A stretch of 64,000 bases of DNA from positions 4,858,501 to 4,922,500 of the forward strand of contig NZ_CP042823.1 of the NCBI RefSeq assembly GCF_008000895.1. Reading direction: 5' to 3'. How positions within the stretch are numbered: the first letter of the stretch is position 1; each line of letters starts with the position of its first letter. Below the pieces are notes generated by a model that ran no database searches, was not told where the DNA came from, and was given only the letters and a program-made list of their open reading frames with translations. The DNA is from Methylobacterium sp. WL1. Lineage in GTDB: Bacteria; Pseudomonadota; Alphaproteobacteria; Rhizobiales; Beijerinckiaceae. The translations under genes were made by a program, and so were the position numbers. Below are positions 1-8,197 of this stretch, one piece after another.

Positions 1-237
1 GCCCGACCCGTCGAGCTCGAACACCAGTTCGCTGCGCAGGTAATGCCCGAGCCGCTCCTGCCCTTGCGCCATCGCCACGTCGTCGACCTGCACGGAGGCC
101 AGCAGGGCCTGCACGGTCTCGCCGGAGGCGGTCGGCCCGTACAACGGACGGAAGCAGGCCGACAGGCTCAGCGCCAGGCCGGCGACGCAGGCGAGGCGGC
201 CGACCCGACCCGCAACCGATACTTCCGAACGCACCAT
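1..237 (-). CDS. lptE: LPS-assembly lipoprotein LptE, N-terminal part
   Basis: The frame runs off the left edge, so only the first 79 codons are present. ATG is at 237, with a GTG one codon upstream. Residues 1-27 form a lipoprotein signal peptide ending in the lipobox LSAC (Cys28), followed at once by FRPLYG. That start of the mature protein is typical of LptE/RlpB, the outer-membrane lipoprotein that plugs LptD and delivers lipopolysaccharide to the cell surface. In many alphaproteobacteria lptE directly follows leuS; here leuS is about 9 kb away on the other strand. The 120 bases up to the next gene hold nothing recognisable. Confidence 0.85.
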   Translation of the reverse strand, partial: MVRSEVSVAGRVGRLACVAGLALSLSACFRPLYGPTASGETVQALLASVQVDDVAMAQGQERLGHYLRSELVFELDGSG

Positions 238-358
238 CACGTCGCCGTTCCGCCCCGCGTCATCGCCGCCACTCTTAGCCCGGACCGGGCGGGCCGCGCC
301 ATGAGGCTACGCGGCAACCGTTACGATTCCTCTGCGGCGGGAGCGTGGTCGCGGTGTT

Positions 359-1312
359 TCAGACCGTTGCCAGATAGCCCGACACCGTGACGATCGACAG
401 GATCGTCGAGACCAGCACCACCCGGGCGGTCAGGTCGGCCTCCCGGCGGTAGAATTCCGCCAGCATGAACGGGCCGGTGCCGGTGGGGAGGGCCGCCATC
501 AGCACCGCGACGTGCAGCAGCAGCGGCGGCAGGTCGAACAGGAAGCGGCCGAGCCCGTAGGCCAGCAGCGGCTGCCCGGCGAGCTTGAGGCCGACCAGAA
601 GGGCGGCCGCCCGGGTCTGCGCGCCGCCGGGCCGGCGCTTCTGGGCCAGGAACAAGCCGAGCGCCACCAGGGCGCAGGGCGAGGCCGCGCCCCCGAGGAG
701 CTTCAGGAAGGTCTCGGCCGACACCGGCAGGGTGAGGCCGGCGGTCGGTACCAGGGCGCCCAGCGCCGGCGCCACCAGGAGCGGGTTGCGGATCAGCGAC
801 CGGCCGACCGTGCGCCAGACCGGGACGCCGGACCCGCCCGCGCCGCCATCGCCGGTCTCCCGCCGCAGCCCGGTCTCGATCAGCACGATCGCCACCGCGA
901 ACACCCCGCAGACCGTGAGGATCGCAGCCACGGTTGTCGGGGCCAGCGCCTCCGGGCCGAACGCGACCAGCCCGAGCGGAAAGCCCATGAAGCCGGTATT
1001 GGGATAGCCGGCGTTGAGCCCGTCCACGGCGGCGTCGGAGAGCGGTCGCCCCTCCCCGCGCCGGATCAGCACCGTCACGGCGAACACCGCCAGGCTGCTC
1101 AGCCCGAAGGCGCCGATGAAGCCGGGTTTCCAGATCGCGCTCCAATGCGCGTGCGCGGTCACGTCGAACAGCAGCGCCGGCAGGGCCAGGAACACCACGA
1201 ACCGGTTGAGCTCGGTGGTCGCCGCAGTGCCGAGAACGCCGATCCGCCGCGCCAGCCAGCCGGCGAAGATCAGCGCGAAGATCGGCAGCACGACCAGCAG
1301 GGTCGAGAGCAT
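359..1312 (-). CDS. AEC-family (auxin efflux carrier-type) transporter
   Basis: A 317-residue, very hydrophobic protein beginning MLSTLLVVLPIFALIFAGWL, with about ten membrane segments in two blocks and a polar loop near residues 150-165 (rich in Gly, Arg and Thr). Length and the early LNRFVVFLALPALLF segment fit the AEC/membrane transport protein family (PF03547), inner-membrane carriers usually of organic acids or other anions. The substrate cannot be read from the sequence. It is transcribed alone, with unrelated neighbours on both sides. Confidence 0.85.
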   Translation of the reverse strand: MLSTLLVVLPIFALIFAGWLARRIGVLGTAATTELNRFVVFLALPALLFDVTAHAHWSAIWKPGFIGAFGLSSLAVFAVTVLIRRGEGRPLSDAAVDGLNAGYPNTGFMGFPLGLVAFGPEALAPTTVAAILTVCGVFAVAIVLIETGLRRETGDGGAGGSGVPVWRTVGRSLIRNPLLVAPALGALVPTAGLTLPVSAETFLKLLGGAASPCALVALGLFLAQKRRPGGAQTRAAALLVGLKLAGQPLLAYGLGRFLFDLPPLLLHVAVLMAALPTGTGPFMLAEFYRREADLTARVVLVSTILSIVTVSGYLATV

Positions 1313-1419
1313 GGGCGGCCCGGGTGGGAGGACGAGGCTCCGGCCTTAGGACAGGAGCCGCATCGACCTCCAGTGCCGGGGACGGGAACCTGCCATGCTC
1401 CCCTGCCCCGCGGGAGCCG

Positions 1420-1853
1420 CTACCAGCGATAGATCAGGCTGCCGATCACCGTCGCGGGGGCGCCGCGATCGCAGAAAGCCCGCCTGGCAGGTCGTGGAGC
1501 TGCGGTCGAAGAGGTTGAGCGCGTTGATCGGTGCACGAAACCCTTTGTCTTTCGGATCGAGCGCCGCAACGTCGTAGGCGACCAGGGCGTCGGACAGGGT
1601 GACGGTCGGCGGTGACGCCCGAGGGGCCGCCGCCTCCGCCGCCGGTGGCCGCGCTGTTGCCGTTGCCGCCGCTCACGTTGGCGCCGCCGAAGCCGGCCCC
1701 GGCCGGGAGAACCGAGGTCGGGCGGGCGGCCTCGACCGAGATCTCGTTGAGCTGCACGTCTGCGCCCTTGACGTCCGTGCCCCGCGCGACGGCGGCGTTC
1801 GTCAGGGCGGTGGCGGTAAGCAGAAGCCCGAGGCGGGCGGAACGCGGCGGCAC
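1420..1853 (-). pseudogene. remnant of a TonB-dependent siderophore receptor
   Basis: The two ends of a receptor are joined with the middle missing. The 5' part (from 1853) encodes a signal peptide and mature start with VQLNEISVEAARPTSVLP, like the plug entry of a TonB receptor. Then, in another frame, come the final barrel strands: TLSDALVAYDVAALDPKDKG, NALNLFDR and, after one more single-base shift, APATVIGSLIYRW and a stop at 1420-1422. An ending in aromatic-Arg-Trp after NLFDR is characteristic of ferrisiderophore receptors. A full gene is about 2.1 kb, so over three quarters, including the whole plug and most of the barrel, has been deleted. Confidence 0.8.
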
Positions 1854-1984
1854 GATGGATCCCGGGATGCGCCACGCATCGGCGCTTCGACCCCAAGATC
1901 ATCCCGTCGCGGGCGATCGATCAGCCCGAAAGCGTGTCGTCAGTCGGACACTTGGAGGTGTTCGCATCTGGACTCGTTCGAGGC

Positions 1985-2851
1985 TCAGAACTCCAGCGGC
2001 GGCTCCCGGAGGGCGTCGGCCTCGCGGGTGCAGATGGCCTGGTCGGGGGCCGCGCCGCCGCCGGACAGGGCGCCCCGGAGCTCGGCCCGCGCCTTCTCCA
2101 GGTCGGCCCGGAAGCCCGGATCGCCCATCAGCGTGGCGAGGACCGAGGAGCCGGTGATCCGCCCCGCCGCCACGTCGCTCAGCCAGTGCACCCCGCATAC
2201 GACCCGGCTCTCGCCGTAGGCCCGGCCACGCGCCAGGATCGCGGTCGCCTTCTCGGGCACCAGGGAGGCCAGGATCAGCGCGTAGGCCCAGCCCTGCGTG
2301 GCATGGCCGGACGGGTAGCTGAAGCTGTCGGTGAGCGCCTGGGTCCGCTGGACGCAGATCGGCGCCTCGTTGCCCACGAAGGGCCGCAGCCGCCGGTAAT
2401 GGACCTTCGGGCCGCGGGTCGCCCGGGCGAGGTCGAGGCGCGTGCGCTCGAGGAGGTTCATCACCGCCGGCACCCGGGTCTGGTCGATGCGGATGCCGAG
2501 CACGCAGGCGAAGTTCTCGAGGACCGCGGAGGCCCCCTCCGACACGTCGTTCGCGGCGATCTCCCAGCGGGCACTGCCCTTCAGCGCGCGGGTGCTGTTG
2601 AAGGCCGCCCGGTCGGCCTTGTCGAGCGGCGCGTCGTGGGCCGGCGGCGCCGGCAGGATCTGGACGGCATCGGGACCCGCGGTCTCGGCCAGGTAGGGCT
2701 TGATCGCCGGCTTGCCCGGCTTGAGCGTGTCGGCCCCGAGCGACGGCGCCGCCGGCGGGTTCGCCGGGGCTGGCTGGGGCATATCCTCGGCGCGCACCAC
2801 GGTCGCGGCGACCAGCAGAGCGAGGATCGGCAAGGTCAGGGTGCGGCGCAT
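1985..2851 (-). CDS. class A acid phosphatase (PAP2 superfamily), periplasmic
   Basis: A 288-residue protein. The start is set at 2851, where a clear signal peptide begins (MRRTLTLPILALLVAATVVRAED); an upstream in-frame ATG at 2959 would put 36 unrelated residues before it. The three PAP2/class A phosphatase motifs are present in order: K-V-H-Y-R-R-L-R-P, S-Y-P-S-G-H-A-T, and S-R-V-V-C-G-V-H-W-L-S-D, supplying the catalytic His pair, Arg and Asp. Such enzymes (PhoC/PhoN type) hydrolyse phosphomonoesters non-specifically in the periplasm. The linker after the signal peptide is rich in Pro and Ala. Monocistronic. Confidence 0.9.
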   Translation of the reverse strand: MRRTLTLPILALLVAATVVRAEDMPQPAPANPPAAPSLGADTLKPGKPAIKPYLAETAGPDAVQILPAPPAHDAPLDKADRAAFNSTRALKGSARWEIAANDVSEGASAVLENFACVLGIRIDQTRVPAVMNLLERTRLDLARATRGPKVHYRRLRPFVGNEAPICVQRTQALTDSFSYPSGHATQGWAYALILASLVPEKATAILARGRAYGESRVVCGVHWLSDVAAGRITGSSVLATLMGDPGFRADLEKARAELRGALSGGGAAPDQAICTREADALREPPLEF

Positions 2852-3077
2852 CGGATCCTTGGCGGTGTCGGCGAAGGGGCGGGAGTGGAGGCGGGCCGGT
2901 CCCGCAGACAAACGACCGACTTGCAAACGAACGACTTGGCGGGACGGTTCAGTCCGCACACAGGGCTCTCATTCTGTCCAGGGGCGAACCCGGCGGTTCG
3001 TCGAGCGGGCGGGGCGGTTGACCCGAAGCCGCGTTCACGCGAACGCTGCACCATCCCCGCTCCGGCCTTCCGACCCC

Positions 3078-3641
3078 ATGGCTCAGCCGCTCGACCGCGC
3101 CCGCCTCCTCGAGGCTTTCGAGGCACTCGGTGCCGACCTCGCCGAGTACGGACGGTTCGTCGAGATCGCCGTCTACGGTGGCGGCGCGCTGATGCTGCAA
3201 TTCGCCTGGCGGCGCGGCACCGAGGATGTCGATGCGGTCGTGCGACCCGGCTACGACGAGGCAGCCCTGGCACCCTCGGTGGCCCGGGTCGCCGCGCGGA
3301 TGGGACTGGAGTCGGATTGGCTCAACAACGCCGTCGGGATGTTCACTCCGCTCGACGAGGATGAGACGCTGTTCGCCCTGTCCGGCACGTTCCCGGCTGA
3401 TGGGACGCCGGGACTTCGGACGGTTGTGGCCAAACCCGCCTACCTCCTGGCGATGAAACTCCATGCCCTGCAGAGCCTGGATCGCGGCGACCGTGACCTG
3501 AACGACGCCCGTGCCCTGGCCGCTCACTTGGGCCTGCGTGATGTGGAAGCCCTGGAACAGCTGTACCGCGCGATCTACGGCGAAGACCCATCACCGGAGG
3601 CCCGCAGTCGATTCTCGGCCGTCTTCGCGGGGACGCCATGA
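3078..3641 (+). CDS. DUF6036-type nucleotidyltransferase
   Basis: A 187-residue protein starting MAQPLDRARLLEAFEALGAD. Residues ~33-58 (IAVYGGGALMLQF, then TEDVDAVV) carry the G-G-x(n)-D-x-D pattern of minimal nucleotidyltransferases of the MNT/AbiEii superfamily; a later K-P-A-Y-L-L-A-M-K-L-x-A segment is also typical. Members often act as toxin or antitoxin modules paired with a second small gene. The stop overlaps the next start by four bases (ATGA), so the two are translationally coupled. The target is unknown. Confidence 0.7.
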   Translation: MAQPLDRARLLEAFEALGADLAEYGRFVEIAVYGGGALMLQFAWRRGTEDVDAVVRPGYDEAALAPSVARVAARMGLESDWLNNAVGMFTPLDEDETLFALSGTFPADGTPGLRTVVAKPAYLLAMKLHALQSLDRGDRDLNDARALAAHLGLRDVEALEQLYRAIYGEDPSPEARSRFSAVFAGTP

Positions 3642-4075
3642 GGCCGCGTTCCCTGGCTGCCGTGGTCGAGCGCGCGCGCGGCGACGGCGACTGGGAGCAT
3701 CACCTGCGCGACTTCCTCGACGCCTTCTACGCGGCCGATGGCGACGTTGCCCGGCAGGCCGCCTTCGTGGCCGACGAGCCCGGCCTGCTGGGGCGGCCGG
3801 AGGCGGACGCGTTCCTGGGTGGGGCCGGTGAGCATCTGGCCCGGCGCTGGTGCCTGCCCATCCCCGGTTGGGTCCGGGCCGAGGAGCGGTATCTGGCGAC
3901 GGCCCTGTTCGTCCCCGGCGACAAGGCCCTGCGGGGCTACCTGATCTGCGTCAGCCCGGTCTCGTTCCGGACGCGGCTGATCTTCACCGGCCCAGATCCG
4001 CTCCAGCGCGCCCGCTTCCCCTACCATCGCGGTGTCATCACGATGCCACCGGAGCATGGGTTTCCAAAGGGCTGA
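3638..4075 (+). CDS. hypothetical protein coupled to the nucleotidyltransferase
   Basis: A 145-residue soluble protein, MRPRSLAAVVERARGDGDWE. It starts in the ATGA overlap with the upstream nucleotidyltransferase. It has no signal peptide or membrane segment. Visible features are an acidic helical N-terminus (residues ~15-50) and a central W-V-R-A-E-E-R-Y block. I recognise no family. Tight coupling suggests it is the working partner of the upstream gene, for example the other half of a toxin-antitoxin pair; this is inferred from context only. Its stop lies inside the first unit of the palindromic repeat that follows. Confidence 0.65.
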   Translation: MRPRSLAAVVERARGDGDWEHHLRDFLDAFYAADGDVARQAAFVADEPGLLGRPEADAFLGGAGEHLARRWCLPIPGWVRAEERYLATALFVPGDKALRGYLICVSPVSFRTRLIFTGPDPLQRARFPYHRGVITMPPEHGFPKG

Positions 4076-4148
4076 GCCCGGTGATCGGGGCTGAGCCCTG
4101 ATGATGCCAGGGCTAAGCCCTGGACCCGCAAAAGGTCCCGGACTTTTT
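4069..4148. repeat. palindromic repeat cluster / bidirectional terminator between convergent genes
   Basis: Four small palindromes follow one another: GGGCTGAGCCC at 4069-4079 and again at 4088-4098, CCAGGGCTAAGCCCTGG at 4107-4123, and a hairpin with A and T tracts at 4130-4148 (AAAAGGTCC...GGACTTTTT). The last can end transcription on both strands, which fits its place between two convergent genes. The cluster resembles BIME-like intergenic repeats of methylobacteria (recalled, not searched). Confidence 0.6.
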
Positions 4149-4167
4149 GAATCGATAAATTTGCCGG

Positions 4168-5025
4168 CTAATTCGCTCGGATCGCGGTTGCGACCGCGGC
4201 CGGAAACTCCTCGTGCGGGCTGAGCGCGCCGGGGATCGCGGTGCTGGCGACCCGGCCGTGGGCGATCAGCGCGTCCATCTCGGCGCCGGAGCGGCGCGGG
4301 GCGTTCTCCGGCCGCAGCACCAGGGTCGGCGGCAGGCCGTCCCCGAACAGGTCCAGGAAGGCCGCGCGGTCGCCCACCGGGTCGAGGCCGCCGGTGACGA
4401 AGGCGGCGGTGCCGAAGCGGCCGTTGCGCTGCCGGGTGATGGCGTGCTTGGCGCGAATCAGAGCCGGTGTGACGTGAGCCGCGTCCGCGTAGACGTGGGC
4501 GCGCATCATCCGGCCGATGATCGGCGGGCTGATGTTGAGCCGGTAGAGCGCCTCGCCGAGGATCGGCGCCTCGACGGCCCGGCGGATCCGCGGGAACCAG
4601 TGCGCCCGGCTCGGCATCGCGGTGGGCAGCGGCCCGCGCCAGGTCGGCGCCACCAGAACCAGGCGCGCGAACGCTGCCGGGTGCCTGCGCGCCGCGGCGA
4701 CGAGATAGCCTGCGGCGTGGCCCGCCGCGATCCCGACCGCGTAGGGGCCGGGCGCGGCGGCGAGCAGCGCGTCCAGGAAGGCGTGCAGGGTGTCGGGACC
4801 GAGCGGCAGCCGGGTGCGCGGCCGGGCGCCGAAGCCCGGCCAGTCCGGCACCAGGCAGCGGTACTCGGAGCCGATGGCGTGGGCGAGGGCGTGCATCTCG
4901 GACCGGTCCGAGATCGTGGACAGGGCCGGCAGCAGCAGCGCGTCGGGCCCCGCACCGATCACGGCGCACGGGGTCGGCACCGGCCGGCCCGCCACGATCA
5001 GGTCCAGGGTCCGCGTCGTCTCCAC
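4168..5025 (-). CDS. alpha/beta hydrolase
   Basis: A 285-residue protein with GTG start at 5025 after the purine-rich GAGGGCGG. The same frame stays open far upstream but there it is antisense to the real dapD frame. Visible fold landmarks: LLLPALSTISDRSEMHALA (oxyanion region), CLVPDWPGFG (strand-turn typical of alpha/beta hydrolases) and a C-terminal H-E-E-F (catalytic His). The nucleophile elbow appears as G-I-A-A-G-H-A-A-G, without a clear Ser, so catalysis by the classical Ser-His-Asp triad is uncertain. It lies 26 bases after dapD on the same strand. Confidence 0.7.
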   Translation of the reverse strand: METTRTLDLIVAGRPVPTPCAVIGAGPDALLLPALSTISDRSEMHALAHAIGSEYRCLVPDWPGFGARPRTRLPLGPDTLHAFLDALLAAAPGPYAVGIAAGHAAGYLVAAARRHPAAFARLVLVAPTWRGPLPTAMPSRAHWFPRIRRAVEAPILGEALYRLNISPPIIGRMMRAHVYADAAHVTPALIRAKHAITRQRNGRFGTAAFVTGGLDPVGDRAAFLDLFGDGLPPTLVLRPENAPRRSGAEMDALIAHGRVASTAIPGALSPHEEFPAAVATAIRAN

Positions 5026-5051
5026 AGGGCCGCCCTCAAGTCCCAAAAGAA

Positions 5052-5897
5052 TCAGGTGCGCAGCAGCTCGTTGATCGCGGTCTTGGAGCGGGTGCCGGCA
5101 TCGACGCGCTTGACGATCACCGCGCAGTACAGGCCCGGGCCCGGGGTGCCGTCCGGCAGAGCCTTTCCGGGCATCGTGCCCGAGACCACCACGGAGTAGG
5201 GCGGCACGCGGCCGTACATCACCTCGCCGGTGCTGCGGTCGACGATCTTGGTGGAGGCGCCGATATAGACGCCCATGGACAGCACGCTGCCCTGGCCGAC
5301 GATGACGCCCTCGGCCACCTCGGCGCGGGCGCCGATGAAGCAATCGTCCTCGATGATCACCGGGTTGGCCTGGAGCGGCTCGAGCACGCCGGCGATGCCG
5401 GCGCCGCCGGAGATGTGGCAGTTCTTCCCCACCTGCGCGCAGGAGCCGATCGTCACCCAGGTGTCGACCATGGTGCCTTCGCCGACATAGGCGCCCAGGT
5501 TGACGAAGCTCGGCATCAGCACGGCGCCCGGCGCGATGTAGGAGCCGCGGCGCACGAAGCAGCCCGGCACGGCACGCAAGCCCGCGGCGCGGAACTCCGC
5601 CTCGCCCCAGCCCGCGAACTTGGACGCGACCTTGTCCCACCACGGCGCGCCGCCGGGGCCGCCATCGATCGTCGCCATGTCGTTGAGCCGGAAGGACAGC
5701 AGCACCGCCTTCTTCAGCCACTGATTGACGACCCAATCCTGGTTGCCGCTCTTCTCGGCGACCCGGGCCTTGCCGGAATCGAGCAGGTTCAACGCCTCCT
5801 CGACGGCCTCGCGGACGGCGCCCTGGGTCGAGGTCGAGATGCCGGCGCGCTCTTCCCAGGCCGTCTCGATGGTCTTGGCGAGGTCGGAGGTGGACAT
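5052..5897 (-). CDS. dapD: 2,3,4,5-tetrahydropyridine-2,6-dicarboxylate N-succinyltransferase
   Basis: A 281-residue protein, the usual DapD length. It transfers succinate from succinyl-CoA to tetrahydrodipicolinate in the lysine/diaminopimelate pathway, in the cytoplasm as a trimer. The N-terminal helical domain (residues 1-~100) is followed by a left-handed beta helix built from hexapeptide repeats, visible as [53 protein letters not shown] and [13 protein letters not shown]. The start ATG at 5897 gives the conserved beginning [18 protein letters not shown]. Confidence 0.95.
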   Translation of the reverse strand: MSTSDLAKTIETAWEERAGISTSTQGAVREAVEEALNLLDSGKARVAEKSGNQDWVVNQWLKKAVLLSFRLNDMATIDGGPGGAPWWDKVASKFAGWGEAEFRAAGLRAVPGCFVRRGSYIAPGAVLMPSFVNLGAYVGEGTMVDTWVTIGSCAQVGKNCHISGGAGIAGVLEPLQANPVIIEDDCFIGARAEVAEGVIVGQGSVLSMGVYIGASTKIVDRSTGEVMYGRVPPYSVVVSGTMPGKALPDGTPGPGLYCAVIVKRVDAGTRSKTAINELLRT

Positions 5898-5985
5898 GGG
5901 CGCACGATGCTCTCGATGGCGGGAGCCCGTGCTTACTCGCGGGCACCGGGGCTGTCACCCGGGGAGCCGGCGCAATCCGCCCGGA

Positions 5986-6435
5986 TCAATCCTCGAGCAG
6001 CACCCGCACCCGGTCGAGATCGGTCACGAGGTCCACGAGGTCGATCGCCAGGGTGTCGTAGACGGATTGCGCGGCCGCGGGGAATTCCTCCAGCACGCGC
6101 CGCATCAGCGTCGGGGTGATGCGCATCACCTCGGCGGCGCCCTCGGCCCGGGCTTCGGTCGGCCGGGTGCCGCGCACGAACAGGGCGAGCTGCCCGATCA
6201 GCGCCGAGCGCCCGGCACGGACCGGCTCGGCATCCGGCACCCGGGGCGCGAGCCGGATCGTGCCCGACATCACCACGAAGCCGCCATCGGCCGGGTCGCC
6301 GCGGGCGAACAGCAGGTCGCCGTCCGCCAGCTCGCGCCGCTCGGCCGCGAAGGTCAGCAGGCGCAGCGCGTCCCGGTCGAGGAAGCCGAACAGCGGCGCG
6401 TCGGCGAGGATCGCGATGTCGTCGTCGAGCCCCAA
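5986..6435 (-). CDS. stand-alone cyclic nucleotide-binding-domain protein
   Basis: A 149-residue protein that is nearly all one Crp-type cNMP-binding beta barrel: LADAPLFGFLDRDALRLLTF, GDLLFARGDPADGGFVVMSG, then ALIGQLALFV corresponding to the phosphate-binding cassette, and a helical tail. No DNA-binding helix-turn-helix follows, so it is a sensor or adaptor rather than a Crp/Fnr regulator. The usual R-T-A of the cassette is not obvious (RGTRPTEARA), so ligand binding is uncertain. It sits between the response-regulator gene and dapD on the same strand. Confidence 0.8.
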   Translation of the reverse strand: MGLDDDIAILADAPLFGFLDRDALRLLTFAAERRELADGDLLFARGDPADGGFVVMSGTIRLAPRVPDAEPVRAGRSALIGQLALFVRGTRPTEARAEGAAEVMRITPTLMRRVLEEFPAAAQSVYDTLAIDLVDLVTDLDRVRVLLED

Positions 6436-6562
6436 GGAACCGCCTCACCGCCTGCGTGCAAACGAGCCTGCGCCTCGCGTACACGCAAATCCCTAAAGCC
6501 GTTCCCAACCGCGTTGCAATCGCACCCGGCTCCGCGTGCGCCCTGCGACGGGCGCGATTCGA

Positions 6563-7249
6563 TCAGGGCAGCAGCTTGTAGCCGCCGCCCTCGGTGACGA
6601 GGATCGCCGCGGTGGCGGGGTTCGGCTCGATCTTCTGGCGCAGCCGGTAGATATGCGTCTCCAGCGTGTGCGTGGTGACGTGGGCGTTGTAGCCCCAGAC
6701 CTCGGCGAGCAGCGTGTCGCGGTTCACCACGGCCCGGCCGGCCCGGTACAGGAAGCGCAGGATCGCGGTCTCCTTCTCGGTGAGCTTCAGCTTCGAGCCG
6801 CGCTCGCCGACCAGCAGCTTGGCGCCGGGCCGGAACGTGTACGGGCCGATCTGGAACACCGCGTCCTCGGACGCCTCGTGGCTGCGCAGATGCGCGCGGA
6901 TCCGGGCGAGCAGGATGCCGAACTTGAACGGCTTGGTGACGTAGTCGTTGGCGCCCGCCTCAAGCCCCTCGACGTGGTCCGCCTCCGAGTCCTGCGCGGT
7001 CAGCATGATCACCGGGCCGCGGAAGCCGCCGGCCCGCATCCGGCGCACGGCCTCGCGTCCGTCGAGGTCGGGCAGGCCGACATCCATCACGGCGAGATCG
7101 ATGCGCTCGGCCCCGACCCGCCGGACCGCGTCCGCGGCGTTCGCCTCGGTGACCACGGTGAATTCTTCGCAGAGGTCGAGCTGCTCGGTGAGCGTGTCGC
7201 GCAGGATCGCGTCGTCGTCACAGATCAGCAGGCGATAGACATTCGACAT
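6563..7249 (-). CDS. OmpR/PhoB-family response regulator
   Basis: A 228-residue two-domain protein. The receiver domain (residues ~5-120) has the acidic pair in CDDDA, the phosphorylatable Asp in AVMDVGLPD, the Thr in MLTAQD and the Lys in TKPFK. The C-terminal winged helix (residues ~130-228) shows KLTEKETAILRFLYRAGRAV and THTLETHIYRLRQKIE. The start is ATG at 7249 (MSNVYRLLICDD); the same frame extends further upstream without homology. No sensor kinase lies beside it, so it is an orphan in this window. The signal it answers cannot be told. Confidence 0.9.
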   Translation of the reverse strand: MSNVYRLLICDDDAILRDTLTEQLDLCEEFTVVTEANAADAVRRVGAERIDLAVMDVGLPDLDGREAVRRMRAGGFRGPVIMLTAQDSEADHVEGLEAGANDYVTKPFKFGILLARIRAHLRSHEASEDAVFQIGPYTFRPGAKLLVGERGSKLKLTEKETAILRFLYRAGRAVVNRDTLLAEVWGYNAHVTTHTLETHIYRLRQKIEPNPATAAILVTEGGGYKLLP

Positions 7250-7667
7250 CGTCCGGGGCCCTGGAGCACGCTGCGGGACCGGGAGACCCGGTGTTCGGAG
7301 ACAGTGCGCGATGACAAGGATCTGGAGCACGCCGCCCGTCGCGTGACAACACGGCCGGCTCCAGGAAAGCGGGGCCGGCGCGCCGGAATCCAAGGGCGCT
7401 CGGTCCCCCCGTCGCAGGGCGGTGGGCTGATTCGCTCCCGAATCCCGGCTTCGACGGCCTAGGTTCCACCGTAAGGATAGAGCTTCGTTTGTGGCCGGAA
7501 ATTGCCTTGTGCGCAATTTTTCACGGTTTCGGTATTGGATACCGGGCATAACCCCTGCCGATCTGCCCCTGGCGCCGCATCACCGCGGGCCGGACCGGGG
7601 CGCGTGCGACCGGCAGGGGAGGGGTGTTGTGCGGGGACATCGGCGCGAGCGGCCCGGACCGGTCCGC
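7250..7667. other. 418-bp intergenic region, divergent promoters
   Basis: The space between the divergent response-regulator and L,D-transpeptidase genes. It holds a less G+C-rich stretch around 7480-7560 (the likely promoter area) and no convincing gene; the open frames here have no start site or codon pattern that stands out. Confidence 0.4.
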
Positions 7668-8194
7668 ATGACCGTGAGCGAGATCCGGGTCCGCGCACTG
7701 GTCGGCGACCGCTGCCGGGGCCAGCTCCTGGTCGGCCCGGCGGTGATCCCCTGCGCCCTCGGGGCGGGCGGCATCGTCTCCGACAAGCGCGAGGGCGACG
7801 GCGGCTCGCCGCGCGGTCGCTTCCGCCTGCGGGCGGCGCGTACCGCCCGGACCATCTCGGCCTGCGCCCGCGCTCGGCGCTGTCCCTGCGGGCGACCCGG
7901 CCGGGCGACGGCTGGTGCGACGACCGCCGGGACCGCCGCTACAACCGGCCGATCCGCCTGCCGGCCCCGGGCATCAGTGCCGAATCGATGTGGCGCGACG
8001 ACGGGCTCTACGACGTGGTGATCGACCTCGACTACAACCGCGCGCCGATCCGGAAGGGACGGGGCTCCGCGATCTTCCTGCACATCGCCCGGGACGGCTA
8101 CCGCCCCACCGAGGGCTGCGTCGCCCTGGCCCGGTCGGACCTGCTGCGCCTGCTCGGGCGCCTCGGCCCACGCACGCATCTTCGGATCGGGTGA
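7668..8194 (+). CDS. L,D-transpeptidase (YkuD-like), frameshifted
   Basis: The N-terminal half (from ATG 7668, MTVSEIRVRALVGDRCRG) contains ALGAGGIVSDKREGDGGSPR. The C-terminal half, in another frame, reads AYRPDHLGLRPRSALSLRA, RRYNRPIRLP and FLHIARDGYRP-TEGCVAL. The latter holds the His and catalytic Cys of the YkuD fold (here T-E-G-C rather than S-H-G-C). Restoring one base in the GC run at 7831-7840 joins both halves into a ~175-residue protein typical of the family. Such enzymes cross-link peptidoglycan; no signal peptide is seen. Either a sequencing deletion or a recent pseudogene. Confidence 0.75.
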
Positions 8195-8197
8195 GGC

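Noticed and set aside
1934..3364. Long plus-strand frame opposite the acid phosphatase
   Set aside because: The minus-strand phosphatase has signal peptide and all motifs; the plus frame is low-complexity Arg/Gly/Ala.
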